Below are positions 25,551 through 36,003 of a stretch of 64,000 nt of DNA, in pieces. This stretch comes from VBCG01 sp044226535 (GTDB lineage Bacteria; Pseudomonadota; Gammaproteobacteria; Burkholderiales; Casimicrobiaceae): positions 1-64,000 of the forward strand of contig JBGAGT010000018.1 of the NCBI GenBank assembly GCA_044226535.1. The letters are read 5' to 3'. The notes below the pieces were generated by a model that saw only the letters and a program-made list of their open reading frames with translations, was not told the origin of the DNA and did not search any database. The stretch's first letter is position 1; every line of letters begins with the position of its first letter. Position numbers and translations under genes: made by a program.

Positions 25551-26072
25551 ATGGCGATGACCGCCGCCCGTATCCGCCACACGCCGCAGCGCACCGCCAT
25601 TCGTGAGGCCCTCGAAGGGGCCGCGCGCCCGCTATCGCTGGCCGAGATCCTGGCCAGTGCGCAGGCGGCCGTACCGACGCTCGGCATCGCGACCGTCTAT
25701 CGCGCGCTGAACCAGCTCGTGGCGCAGGGGTGGATCCGGGCGGTAGAGCTGCCGGGCGAGAATGATCGCTATGAGGTCGCGTCGAGGGTGCAGCATCACC
25801 ACCATCACTTCCGCTGCCTCGACTGCGACCGCGTCTACGACATCGAAGGCTGCGCGGGTGATGTCGCGCGAATGGCGCCGCGGGGCTTCACCGTCGAGCG
25901 CCACGACATCACGCTGTACGGGCGCTGCGCCAGCTGCCGCAGCATGCGGCAAGGCTCCGCCCCCCGCAGCAGGGCCCGCGGGCGCCCGCAAGGGGTTGCG
26001 GGCTCGCGGAGGGCGGACGAGGTCGTCAGGCCTCGACCAGCTCGCCCTGGCGGAGGTCGCCGCCCGACATGA
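25551..26072 (+). CDS. Fur-family metal-responsive repressor (probably Zur)
   Basis: 173 residues. The N-terminal winged helix is RHTPQRTAIREALE...PTLGIATVYRALNQLVAQGWIRAV. The metal-binding part has HHHHHFRCLDCDRVYD, and two CxxC pairs (CLDC and CASC) make a structural zinc site. It is followed by an unusual basic Pro/Arg tail of about 40 residues that overlaps the end of the convergent hemerythrin gene by 47 bp. Pairing with a ZIP transporter points to Zur rather than Fur or PerR; this is inference. Confidence 0.85.
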   Translation: MAMTAARIRHTPQRTAIREALEGAARPLSLAEILASAQAAVPTLGIATVYRALNQLVAQGWIRAVELPGENDRYEVASRVQHHHHHFRCLDCDRVYDIEGCAGDVARMAPRGFTVERHDITLYGRCASCRSMRQGSAPRSRARGRPQGVAGSRRADEVVRPRPARPGGGRRPT

Positions 26073-26559
26073 CCTTGGTCTCGGGGGGCGGCACGCCCGA
26101 TTGCTTGAACGCCGCGGTCAGCGCCTCCTTGCGGGCCGCGAGCGCCTCGCCGAGCGCGGCGAGGTCGGCGCCGTTGCGCTTGGCCTGCGCGAACATGCCG
26201 TCGCGCTGTTCCTCTTCCTTGACGTGGTGCTTGATCATTTCCGAGAGCACCTTGACCTTGGCGTCGTAGAACTCGTCGTCGGGAGAGCCGGACTCGATCT
26301 CGGCGATCAGCACCTTGGACCCGTCGTGCTCCACGTAGGCCTCGGTGTAGATCTCCTCGTCGACGAAGTCCTTGACGCCGGGATAGAAGATCTCTTCCTC
26401 GATGATCTGGTGGACCGTGAGCTCCATGCAGATCGCCTTGGCGAGCCTTTCCTTGGTGGCCTTGCGGTTGGACGATTCGTACTGGTCGAAAAGGTCCTCG
26501 ACCTTGCGATGGTCCTGCTTCAACAGCGTGACGGCGTCGGTCTGGCGCGCGGCGGGCAT
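26026..26559 (-). CDS. hemerythrin HHE-domain protein
   Basis: 177-residue cytoplasmic helical protein. Di-iron ligands appear in KQDHRKVEDLF, TVHQIIEEEIFYP, YVEHDGSKVLI and MIKHHVKEEEQ. Such proteins bind O2 or other small ligands or buffer iron. The ATG at 26559 has GAGGAG upstream. It is separate from the NorR-regulated hemerythrin at 13.6 kb and not similar enough to look like a recent copy. Confidence 0.88.
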   Translation of the reverse strand: MPAARQTDAVTLLKQDHRKVEDLFDQYESSNRKATKERLAKAICMELTVHQIIEEEIFYPGVKDFVDEEIYTEAYVEHDGSKVLIAEIESGSPDDEFYDAKVKVLSEMIKHHVKEEEQRDGMFAQAKRNGADLAALGEALAARKEALTAAFKQSGVPPPETKVMSGGDLRQGELVEA

Positions 26560-26700
26560 GGATGGCTCCTCGGGGGGAATTGGCAACGTTGCGACTATCG
26601 CGGCACGCTGCCGGGTCCTCCATCGGCGCAGGACGCAACGCGCGGTAGGTCGCAGCCTACAGCCCTTGGCGCGGGCGAGAAGGAGACTGGCCTTGCGGCG

Positions 26701-27114
26701 CTACCGGCTGCCGTGGCGACGCGCGCGCCTCAACCGGCGCGCATTCCCCAGCACGCGCCGATGCACCGGCGCGAGCCCCGCCGCCAGCACCGACGACGCC
26801 GCGTGTCCGGCGTGCGATGCAAGGCGCCTCCGCATGCCGTCCGGCGTGAGCGTCCACCAGGACGGGCCCATCGACAGGGCGAGCTGCAGGTTCGCGTCGA
26901 ACGCCTGCATCATCATCGCGGTCCACGACTCCTGCGCCACCGTGGCCTTCTCGAGCCACATGCGCTGGAACTCGGCGACGTCGCGCCGGGAAGGCGTTGC
27001 GCCGGCCATCGAGAAGCGAAGCAGGCGATGGGCCATGACCTCGGGCGCGGCGAAGGCGATGTCGGCTGAGTGGCGTGCGAAAGCGGGGAGGGACGAACGG
27101 GGACGTGAGGGCAT
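26701..27114 (-). CDS. small phasin-like protein of unknown function
   Basis: 137 residues. The central amphipathic helices (RDVAEFQRMWLEKATVAQESW and an AMMMQAFDANLQLAL stretch) resemble phasins of polyhydroxyalkanoate granules, and a basic Arg-rich C-terminus follows. No catalytic motif is seen. The frame is well coded in style, but with such high GC the reality of the gene is only probable. Confidence 0.5.
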   Translation of the reverse strand: MPSRPRSSLPAFARHSADIAFAAPEVMAHRLLRFSMAGATPSRRDVAEFQRMWLEKATVAQESWTAMMMQAFDANLQLALSMGPSWWTLTPDGMRRRLASHAGHAASSVLAAGLAPVHRRVLGNARRLRRARRHGSR

Positions 27115-27123
27115 GCAGGCACT

Positions 27124-28302
27124 CTACGCCTGTCGGGGATGGTCCGCGCCCGCTTCGGCAAGCAAGCCCCGCAACAGGACCAGGCCGGCGGCCATCACGA
27201 CGGCGCTCAGCAACAGCGCGTCGCGATAGCTGCCGGTGACGGTCGCGAGGTAGCCGGTGACGGCGGGCGCGGCGATCTGCGCGACGCCGTAACTCAGTGT
27301 CATCCTCGCCATGGCCTTCGCGGGGTTCTGCGGGAATCGCCGCCCGATCAGCGCGAGGGTGAGGCTCACGATGCCACCGAAGGTTGCACCGAAGAGCAGC
27401 GCCGCCGCGAGGTTGGCGGCGAGCGTGCCGGTCGTCGCGGGGATGACCAGCGATACGATCTGCAACAGGTAGGCGAGCATCAGCGCCCGGACCACGCCCA
27501 TGGCGCTGGCGACCCTGTCCCAGAGGAAGGAGGAGGGGATCGCGGCCAGGCCGACGATCACCCAGATCCAGCCGCCGCGTCCCTCGAACACGGGCATGCC
27601 CTCGAGGATGGCGACGATGAAGGTCGCGCCGACCACGAAGCCCCAACCGGCACAGAAATAGGTGCCCATGAACAGCAGCGTCCAGCGCTGCGAGGGCGGC
27701 GGCGGCACGGAGGCCGCGCGTGTTTCGCGAGCCACCGCCTGCGCGGGTGCGGGCATCCACCGCCATGCGGGCAGGAGGAACGCCACGCCGAGGATGCCGA
27801 GCCCGATCCATTCCTGCGTCCACCAGAGCGAGGGCGCCATCGCGCCCACGGCGATGCCCGACACCACGATGCCGAGGCCGAGCCCCGTGAAATGCACGCC
27901 GAGCTCGGGCGGGTGCCCTTGCCGGATCAGCCAGTTGAGCACCAGTCCCGAGCCGAGCAGCAGGCCGGCGGCGCTCGACAGGCCCGCGACGAAGCGGAAG
28001 AACGCCCAGGCGTGGAAGTCGGCGGTGAGGCCCATCGCGGCGGTGGCGACCACCGCCAGCACGAGCCCGATGCGGTACAGCGTGAACTTGCGATGGAGGT
28101 CGCCGATCGAGGCGGCGATCAGCGCACCCGACATGTAGCCCGCGTAGTTGATGGTGGCGAGGAGGCCGCCGCCCAGCGCGCCGAGGCCCGCCTCGCGCTG
28201 CATGATGGGCAGCATCGGCGTGTACGCGAAGCGGGCGAGGCCGATGGTCAGCGTGAGCGCGCAGATGCCGGCGACGAGCACGCGTGACCGGCTCGCCTTC
28301 AC
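27124..28302 (-). CDS. MFS transporter (YbfB/YjiJ-like)
   Basis: 392 residues with 12 predicted helices, no large loops, and the opening GLARFAYTPMLPIMQREAGL typical of the YbfB/YjiJ group. The GTG start overlaps the stop of the upstream phosphotransferase gene (GTGA), so the two are translationally coupled. It probably imports or exports the acid handled by the kinase and acyl-CoA dehydrogenase of the same operon. Confidence 0.85.
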   Translation of the reverse strand: MKASRSRVLVAGICALTLTIGLARFAYTPMLPIMQREAGLGALGGGLLATINYAGYMSGALIAASIGDLHRKFTLYRIGLVLAVVATAAMGLTADFHAWAFFRFVAGLSSAAGLLLGSGLVLNWLIRQGHPPELGVHFTGLGLGIVVSGIAVGAMAPSLWWTQEWIGLGILGVAFLLPAWRWMPAPAQAVARETRAASVPPPPSQRWTLLFMGTYFCAGWGFVVGATFIVAILEGMPVFEGRGGWIWVIVGLAAIPSSFLWDRVASAMGVVRALMLAYLLQIVSLVIPATTGTLAANLAAALLFGATFGGIVSLTLALIGRRFPQNPAKAMARMTLSYGVAQIAAPAVTGYLATVTGSYRDALLLSAVVMAAGLVLLRGLLAEAGADHPRQA

Positions 28303-29333
28303 GGTGTCGCGTCGATGGTGAGCGAGGCGCCGGCATCCGCGAGGGTGTAGGCCATCGCCCCCATTTCCGGCGCATTGCGCGCGGAAGCGTTGCCTTCCTG
28401 CGCGCGCCGCTTCACGCCCTGCAGGATGGCCGCGAGCCGGAAGTAGCTGAAGGCGAGGTAGAAGCTCCAATGCGGCACGCCCGGCATGCCGCGTAGCGCG
28501 CAATAGCGGGCGACCAGCGCCGCTTCGTCGGGGATGCCGAGGGCGGCGCGGTCCTCTCCCGCGAGCCCCCGGATCGGCGCGTCGGGCGGCAGCCGCAGGC
28601 ACATGCAGAGGTAGGCGAGGTCGGCGAGGCCGTTGCCCAGTGTCGAGAGCTCCCAGTCGAGCGTCGCGAGGAGCTTCGGCCCCTGCGCGTCGAAGATCAG
28701 GTTGTCGATGCGGTAGTCGCCGTGCACCAGCGAGGGCGGGCCCTCGTCGGCGACGCAGTTCGCGGGCAGCCAAGCGATCAGCCGCTCCATCCCCGCGTGA
28801 TGGTCGGTCTGCGACGCGCGGTATTGCTTGGTCCACACGGCGATCTGGCGCTCGAAGTAGTTGCCGGCGCGACCGTAGTCGGCCAGCCCCGCGGCGTCGA
28901 CGTCGACGGCGTGCAGCGCCGCGAGGTTGTCGACGAGCGCCTCGTGGTAGGCCGCGCGCGAGGAGCGCGCCACCTCGGGCAGCGCAGGGTCCCAGAACAC
29001 GCGGCCCTTCACCCGCGCCATGACGTAGAACAGGCTGCCGATCACCTCGCGGTCCTCGCAGAGGTGGTAGGGCCGCGGCACGGGGACGGCCGTGCGCGAG
29101 AGCGCCTTCAGCACGCGGTATTCGCGGTCGACGGCATGCGCCGACTTGAGGAGCGGGCCCGGGGGCTGGCGCCGAAGCACGTACTCGCCGCTGCGCGCTG
29201 TGAGCAGGAACGTCGGGTTCGACTGGCCGCCGGGGAACTTGCGCGCCGTCAGCGGGCCCTGGAAGCCCTCGAGGTGACGCTCCAGGTACTGCGAGAGGCG
29301 CTCGACGTCGAGCGCGTGGGCATCGCCGCTCAT
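28299..29333 (-). CDS. APH-fold phosphotransferase (ACAD10/11 kinase-domain type)
   Basis: 344 residues. Kinase motifs include LVHGDYRIDNLIF (catalytic Asp) and LDWELSTLG (metal-binding Asp), and the N-terminal GGQSNPTFLL is the nucleotide loop of this subgroup. Proteins of this type are fused to or paired with acyl-CoA dehydrogenases. In Pseudomonas the LvaA kinase phosphorylates the 4-hydroxy group of hydroxyacyl-CoA before the dehydrogenase LvaC acts. The pairing with the acyl-CoA dehydrogenase 19 bp upstream supports such a role. It is not an antibiotic-resistance enzyme by context. Confidence 0.85.
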   Translation of the reverse strand: MSGDAHALDVERLSQYLERHLEGFQGPLTARKFPGGQSNPTFLLTARSGEYVLRRQPPGPLLKSAHAVDREYRVLKALSRTAVPVPRPYHLCEDREVIGSLFYVMARVKGRVFWDPALPEVARSSRAAYHEALVDNLAALHAVDVDAAGLADYGRAGNYFERQIAVWTKQYRASQTDHHAGMERLIAWLPANCVADEGPPSLVHGDYRIDNLIFDAQGPKLLATLDWELSTLGNGLADLAYLCMCLRLPPDAPIRGLAGEDRAALGIPDEAALVARYCALRGMPGVPHWSFYLAFSYFRLAAILQGVKRRAQEGNASARNAPEMGAMAYTLADAGASLTIDATP

Positions 29334-29352
29334 CGCCCGCCGGCGGCCCGCA

Positions 29353-30537
29353 TCACGCGGACGGGCCGGCCGCGGCGTGGCCCTGCGCGCCGGCGATCTT
29401 GCGCGCCATGCTCCAGCGGTGCACCTCGCTCGGGCCGTCGTAGATGCGGAAGGCGCGCATGTCCATGAAGATGCGCATCAGCTGCGTCTCGCCGGTGACG
29501 CCCTGTCCGCCGAGGACCTGCACGCAGCGGTCGACGACGCGCCACGCGGCCTCGGAGCACGTGACCTTGGCGCGGCTCGACTCGAAGCCGCCCTTGTGGC
29601 CCTGGTCGAGCAGCCACGCGGTGTGCCAGATGTGGAGGCGCGCGGTGGTGAGGTCGATGTCGTTGTCGGCGAGCATGAAGCCCACGCCCTCGTGCTCGGC
29701 GAGGGGCTTGCCGAAGGCCGTTCGCCGCCGGGCGTAATCGACGGCGATGTCGTGCGCACGGCGCGCCTGGCCGAGCCAGCGCATGCAGTGCGTGAGGCGC
29801 GCGGGCGCGAGGCGTACCTGCGCGTAGCGGAAGCCCTGGCCGACCTCGCCGAGCACGTCGTCGGCCGGCACGCGCAGGTCCTCGAGCGCCAGCACCGCGT
29901 GGCCGCCGGTGAAGCAGCGGTCCATGCTGTCCATCTGCCGCTCGATGCGGATGCCGGGGCGGTCCATGTCGGTGAGGAACATGGTCGAGCTGCCGTCGTC
30001 CATGCGCGCCATCACGATCGCGTACTGCGCGCCCTCGGCGCCGGTGATGAACCACTTGCGGCCGTTGATCACGTAGGCGTCGCCGTCGCGCACGGCCCGC
30101 GTCGACAGCATCGAGGGGTCGGCGCCGGCACCGTCGGGCTCGGTCATGGCGAAGCACGAGCGCGTGCGGCCTTCCACCTGCGGGCGCAGCCAGCGCTCCT
30201 TCTGCCGGGGCGTGGCGACGGCCTCCATGAGGTGGATGTTGCCCTCGTCGGGCGCGTGCACGTTGAGCGCGGTGGGGCCGAGCCACGAGTAGCCCGCCTC
30301 CTCGAAGACCACCGCCTTGGCGACGTGCGAGAGCCCGAGGCCGCCCATCTCCACCGAGGCATGGGGTGTCAGCAACCCGGCGCGGCGCGCGCGCGACACG
30401 AGCTCCTGCCGCAAGGCCTCGTCGGGCCCGTGCGGGCCCTGGCGCGGGTCGCCCTCCAGCGGGATGACCTCCTCGGCGACGAAGCGTCGCGTGCGATCGC
30501 GCAACGCGAGGGTCGCGTCGGGAAGGTTGAAATCCAT
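29353..30537 (-). CDS. acyl-CoA dehydrogenase (ACAD10/11-like)
   Basis: FAD-dependent dehydrogenase of 394 residues. MTEPDGAGADPSMLST and KWFITGAEGAQYAIVMAR are the FAD/substrate-binding strands. TAFGKPLAEHEGVGFMLAD and QVLGGQGVTGETQLMRIFMDMRAFRIYDGPSEVHRWSMAR form the C-terminal helical part; the position of the usual catalytic Glu reads YDGPSEVH, as in long ACAD11-like members. First gene of the dehydrogenase-kinase-MFS operon; an SDR gene is divergent 71 bp away. Confidence 0.9.
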   Translation of the reverse strand: MDFNLPDATLALRDRTRRFVAEEVIPLEGDPRQGPHGPDEALRQELVSRARRAGLLTPHASVEMGGLGLSHVAKAVVFEEAGYSWLGPTALNVHAPDEGNIHLMEAVATPRQKERWLRPQVEGRTRSCFAMTEPDGAGADPSMLSTRAVRDGDAYVINGRKWFITGAEGAQYAIVMARMDDGSSTMFLTDMDRPGIRIERQMDSMDRCFTGGHAVLALEDLRVPADDVLGEVGQGFRYAQVRLAPARLTHCMRWLGQARRAHDIAVDYARRRTAFGKPLAEHEGVGFMLADNDIDLTTARLHIWHTAWLLDQGHKGGFESSRAKVTCSEAAWRVVDRCVQVLGGQGVTGETQLMRIFMDMRAFRIYDGPSEVHRWSMARKIAGAQGHAAAGPSA

Positions 30538-30608
30538 GGACGTTCAATGTTATCAGAGCGAACGCGCGCGGCGGCTGCGCCGCGCCTGGGAAACGGGGGA
30601 GGGCTGCA

Positions 30609-31370
30609 ATGGACCTGAGGCTCGACGGACGTGTCGCCCTGGTGACGGGTGCGAACGGCGGCCTGGGGGCGCGCTTCGCGACCACGCTCGCGGCGGCGGG
30701 CGCCAGGGTGGCGGCGTGCGCGCGCAAGCCCGAGTCGCTCGCGACGCTGGTCACGCGGATCCGCGAGGCCGGCGGCGTCGCGCACCCGGTCGCGCTCGAC
30801 GTCACGCGGCGCGCGAGCGTGGTCGCGGCCTTCGAGGACGCGGCGCGCGCACTCGGGCCGGTGACGGTGGTCGTCAACAACGCCGGCGTGGCGGTGACCA
30901 AGCCGCTGCTCGAGCACAGCGACGAGGACTGGGACGAGGTCGTCGGCGTCAACCTCACGGGCGCGTGGCGCGTCGCGCAGGAGGCCGCGCGGCACATGGT
31001 GAAGAATGCTTCGGGCGGCAGCATCGTCAACATCGCGTCGGTGCTGGGCCTGCGCGTCGCGGCGCAGGTGCCGAGCTACGCGGCCTCGAAGGCGGCGTTG
31101 ATCCACCTGACGAAGGCGATGGCGCTGGAGCTCGCGCGCCACGGCATCCGCGTCAACGCACTGGCGCCGGGCTATGTCGAGACCTCGATCAACCGCGATT
31201 TCTTCGCGAGCGACGCCGGGCAGGCGCTGGTCCGGCGCATCCCGCAGCGGCGCATCGGCAAGCCCGGGGAGCTCGACGGCCCCTTGCTGCTCCTCGCCTC
31301 CGACGCGGGCGCCTATGCGACGGGCTCCGTCATCGTCGTCGACGGCGGGCACCTCGTGAACACGCTGTAG
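30609..31370 (+). CDS. SDR-family oxidoreductase
   Basis: 253-residue NAD(P)-dependent dehydrogenase: TGANGGLGARF cofactor loop at about 14-24, NNAGVAV, the catalytic Ser in IVNIASVLG, YAASKAAL (YxxxK) and the C-terminal VDGGH. It could oxidise a hydroxyacyl-CoA made by the divergent kinase/dehydrogenase operon; that link is only by position. Confidence 0.85.
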   Translation: MDLRLDGRVALVTGANGGLGARFATTLAAAGARVAACARKPESLATLVTRIREAGGVAHPVALDVTRRASVVAAFEDAARALGPVTVVVNNAGVAVTKPLLEHSDEDWDEVVGVNLTGAWRVAQEAARHMVKNASGGSIVNIASVLGLRVAAQVPSYAASKAALIHLTKAMALELARHGIRVNALAPGYVETSINRDFFASDAGQALVRRIPQRRIGKPGELDGPLLLLASDAGAYATGSVIVVDGGHLVNTL

Positions 31371-31395
31371 CGCCGCGCGCGCGGCGGCCGCGGCC

Positions 31396-31911
31396 TCAGA
31401 CGAAGCGCGCGATCGCCTCGACGTCCTCGGGGAACATCTGCCCGGGCTCGGCCATCACCACGCGGCCGTCGCGGCCGCGCACCACCGTCACCGGCAGCCC
31501 CCTGGTGGGCTTGGACAGCACGGGCTCGATCGCCGGCGCGACGATGGTCGAGGGAAAGCTGTAGCCCCGGCTCGCACGATAGCGCAGCGCGTCGTCGATG
31601 CGCGTGTCGATGGACACCGCGATCATCCTGAGGCCGCGCGGCTGCTGCGCGTCCCACAGCTTCTGCATGTAGGGATTCTGGATGGCGCAGAACGGGCACC
31701 AGCTCGCCCACCAGTAGACGATCACCGCGTGACCCTCCGCCTCGGCGGCACGGAAGCTGCCGCCTTCGAGGAGCGGCGCGTCGACGAGCTCGAGCCTGGA
31801 GCCGATCGCCGGCAGCGGCCGCTCCGCGGCGGCGCGCGCGAAGCGCGGGTTCAGCATGCTCAAGAGCGGCGGCGCCAGGCCAAGGGCGCCGATCAATGTT
31901 CGCCTGCGCAT
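31396..31911 (-). CDS. TlpA-like periplasmic thiol-disulfide protein
   Basis: 171 residues. The signal peptide MRRRTLIGALGLAPPLLSML has a twin Arg that is not a full Tat motif. The thioredoxin fold active site is ASWCPFCAIQNPYM, and the cis-Pro loop is in TRGLPVTVV. Likely reduces or resolves disulfides in the periplasm. No partner (CcdA/DsbD) is adjacent. Confidence 0.8.
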   Translation of the reverse strand: MRRRTLIGALGLAPPLLSMLNPRFARAAAERPLPAIGSRLELVDAPLLEGGSFRAAEAEGHAVIVYWWASWCPFCAIQNPYMQKLWDAQQPRGLRMIAVSIDTRIDDALRYRASRGYSFPSTIVAPAIEPVLSKPTRGLPVTVVRGRDGRVVMAEPGQMFPEDVEAIARFV

Positions 31912-32020
31912 CCGGTCACGCGAGAGGGATCCGAAAGATCGGGACGGCGAGCATTATGACCGTTCTCCCTGGCGCTTCGCCATTGCGCGCAGGTCCGTCA
32001 GCCCGGCGGAGGGCGTCGCG

Positions 32021-33781
<1,761 letters not shown>

Positions 33782-33792
33782 GGTCGATCCTC

Positions 33793-34875
33793 CTAGGCGG
33801 CGTGCAGCGACGAGCGTGCGGGCACGCACGCCGGCTCGGCGGTCGGGGCCGGGGTCGCGGATGTGGAAGGGGCCGAAGGGGCCAAAGCGGCCGAGGGGGC
33901 GGGCACGATCGACTGCGCGAGCAGCGTCGTCAGCGCGTACACGGCCTCGATGTGCGGCGTCGGCACGCGGACCAGCCGCCCGAGCTCGATCACCGAGCCC
34001 ACCAGCGCGTCGATCTCCGGCGCGCGCCCGGCCTCGATGTCCTGCAGCATCGAGGTCTTGTGCCGCCCGACCTTCTCGGCGCCGGCGATGCGCCGGTCGA
34101 TGTCGACGCGGAAGGTGATGCCCAGCGCCTCCGCGACGGCCTGGGCCTCGCCCATCATGGCCGCGGCGAGCCCGCGCGCGGGTGCGTGCCGGCAGATGTC
34201 GAGCAGCGTCGCGCGCGACAGCGCGCTGATGGGGTTGAAGGTGAGGTTGCCCCAGAGCTTGAGCCAGATCTCGGCGCGGATGTCGGCGAGCACCGGCGCC
34301 TTGAAGCCCGCGCGCTCGAAGGCACCGGAGACCCGCCGCACGCGTTCGCTGTCGCGCCCGTCGAGCTCGCCCAGCGGGAAGCGCTCGCCCTCGATGTGCC
34401 GCACGAGGCCCGGCGCGACGAGCTCCGAGGCGGGGTAGACGACGCAGCCCAGGACACGCTCGGCGGGAATCGCCGCACCGATCGTCCCCTCGGGATCGAC
34501 GCTGCGCAGCCGCGTGCCGGCCAGCGTGCCGCCGTGCGCGTGGAAGTACCACCAGGGAATGCCGTTCTGCATGGTGACCACGACGGTGTCGGGACCGAAG
34601 AGCCGTGGCACCTCGCGCGCCACCGCCGCGAGCTGGTGCGCCTTCAGCCCCAGCACCACCACGTCCTGGGGGCCCGGCGCGGCGTAGTCGTCGAAGGCGC
34701 GCACGCCGCGCACGGTCTCGATCAGGCCCTCGCGCGACTCCAGTCGGAAGCCGTGCCGGCCGATGGCCTCGAGGTGCGCGCCGCGCACCATGAAGCTCAC
34801 GTCCTCGCCCGCCAGCGCGAGCCGCGCGCCGACATAGCCCCCAATGGCACCTGCACCCACGATCGCGAACTTCAT
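33793..34875 (-). CDS. ketopantoate reductase-like dehydrogenase (PanE/ApbA family)
   Basis: 360 residues. N-terminal NADPH fold AIVGAGAIGGYVGARLA at 4-20; LGLKAHQL and VVTMQNGIPWWYF carry the family's conserved Lys and Asn; EIWLKLWGNLTFNPISAL is the C-terminal active-site helix with the second Lys. A last stretch of about 40 residues is Ala/Pro/Ser-rich and looks disordered. True ketopantoate reductase is possible. The operon with gcl and a separate LysR suggests a 2-keto- or 2-hydroxy-acid enzyme of glyoxylate metabolism, such as a tartronate-semialdehyde reductase substitute (inference). Confidence 0.82.
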   Translation of the reverse strand: MKFAIVGAGAIGGYVGARLALAGEDVSFMVRGAHLEAIGRHGFRLESREGLIETVRGVRAFDDYAAPGPQDVVVLGLKAHQLAAVAREVPRLFGPDTVVVTMQNGIPWWYFHAHGGTLAGTRLRSVDPEGTIGAAIPAERVLGCVVYPASELVAPGLVRHIEGERFPLGELDGRDSERVRRVSGAFERAGFKAPVLADIRAEIWLKLWGNLTFNPISALSRATLLDICRHAPARGLAAAMMGEAQAVAEALGITFRVDIDRRIAGAEKVGRHKTSMLQDIEAGRAPEIDALVGSVIELGRLVRVPTPHIEAVYALTTLLAQSIVPAPSAALAPSAPSTSATPAPTAEPACVPARSSLHAA

Positions 34876-34983
34876 CCATTCTCCCCGGGTCGCCGTGATC
34901 GGCCATGCGTTGCGGTGGCCGGTGTTGCGAGGCATCCTAGCCCGCGAAAATCATAGATTCCAATCGTTTGTCATGATAAAAAC

Positions 34984-35001
34984 CATAATCGATACCTTAT
35001 G
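34984..35001. promoter_or_regulatory. inverted repeat in the LysR/panE-like divergent promoter region
   Basis: CATAA / TTATG arms separated by 8 bases overlap the start codon of the LysR gene, in a locally AT-rich 60 bp between divergent genes. It may be part of an autoregulatory LysR site; the fit to T-N11-A is not exact. Confidence 0.35.
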
Positions 35002-35958
35002 AAAAACGCCACGCTGCGGCAGCTCAAGGTCTTCGAGGCGGTGGCGCGCCACGCGAGCTTCACGCGCGCCGCGCAGGAGCTCCACCTCACCCAGCCCGCG
35101 GTCTCGGCGCAGGTGCAGCAGCTCGCGCACCACGCCGGCGTGCCGCTGTTCGAGCAGCTCGGCAAGAAGGTCTACCTGACGCGCGCCGGCGCCGAGGTGC
35201 TTGCGCACAGCCGCGCGATCATCCAACAGTTCCGCGCCGCCGAGGAATCGATCCAGGCGATGAAGGGCGTGTCCGGCGGCAGGCTGATCGTCACGGTGAT
35301 CAGCGCAGGCGACTACTTCTTCCCGCATGTGCTGGCGGCGTTCTCGCGCACGCATCCGGGCGTGGTGCACGACCTGCGCGTGGTCAACCGCCGGGAGCTG
35401 CTGCGCCAGCTCGACCAGAACCTCACCGACCTCGGCATCATGGTGCGCGTCCCCGACGACCCCGACGTGCTGTCGGAGGCCTTCGCGCCGCACCCCTACG
35501 TGATCGTCGCGCCGCCCCGGCACGCGCTGGCGGGGCGGCGCGCGGTGCGCATGGCGCGGCTCCTGGAGGAGCCTTTCGCGGTGCGCGAGGAGGGCTCGGA
35601 CACGCGTCACACCATGGCGCGCGGCTTCGGCGCGGCGATGGCGAAGGTGTCCGTCGCCATGGAGATCGGCACCAACGAGACCATCAAGCAGGCGGTGATG
35701 GCCGGCATGGGGGTCGCCTTCCTCTCGGCGCACGCGGTCGCGCAGGAGCTGCAGACCGGTCGGCTGGTGGCCCTCGACGTGCAGGGCTTCCCGCACCGGG
35801 AGAGCTGGAACGTGGTGCACCGGCGGGGCAAGCGCCTGCCGCCGGTAGCCGGCGCGTTCAAGGCCTTCCTGCGCCACGAGGGCGCCGCCATCATCGAGTC
35901 GGTGACGGGCGTGGATGCGCGCTGGCGCGCGTCGCGCCGCAAGGCTCCGGCGCGCTGA
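34999..35958 (+). CDS. LysR-family transcriptional regulator
   Basis: 319 residues. N-terminal helix-turn-helix ASFTRAAQELHLTQPAVSAQVQQLAHHAGVPLFEQLGKKVYLTRAG (about 19-64), then a periplasmic-binding-fold effector domain starting at GGRLIVTVISAGDYFFPHVLAAF. CbbR-like in the N-terminal half. Divergent from the panE-like/gcl pair and presumably controls them in response to a C2 or C3 acid. Confidence 0.88.
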   Translation: MKNATLRQLKVFEAVARHASFTRAAQELHLTQPAVSAQVQQLAHHAGVPLFEQLGKKVYLTRAGAEVLAHSRAIIQQFRAAEESIQAMKGVSGGRLIVTVISAGDYFFPHVLAAFSRTHPGVVHDLRVVNRRELLRQLDQNLTDLGIMVRVPDDPDVLSEAFAPHPYVIVAPPRHALAGRRAVRMARLLEEPFAVREEGSDTRHTMARGFGAAMAKVSVAMEIGTNETIKQAVMAGMGVAFLSAHAVAQELQTGRLVALDVQGFPHRESWNVVHRRGKRLPPVAGAFKAFLRHEGAAIIESVTGVDARWRASRRKAPAR

Positions 35959-35960
35959 GC

Positions 35961-35997
35961 GCGCCGGGGGAGGGGCCTTCGCGGCCCTCCCGGCGCC
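35961..35997. terminator. strong GC-rich hairpin between convergent genes
   Basis: GCGCCGGG...AGGGGCC and GGCCCTCCCGGCGC form a long stem with small bulges around a TTCGC loop, just between the LysR stop (35958) and the lipoprotein gene stop (36004). Its position suits a bidirectional terminator; there is no long T run. Confidence 0.5.
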
Positions 35998-36003
35998 GCC
36001 TGG

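Noticed and set aside
28299..29333. Aminoglycoside resistance gene
   Set aside because: APH fold only; the sub-family motifs and its operon with an acyl-CoA dehydrogenase point to hydroxyacyl-CoA kinase function.
29330..31033. Long antisense/out-of-phase frame over the SDR and acyl-CoA dehydrogenase
   Set aside because: Out-of-frame copy of the acyl-CoA dehydrogenase; no motifs of its own.
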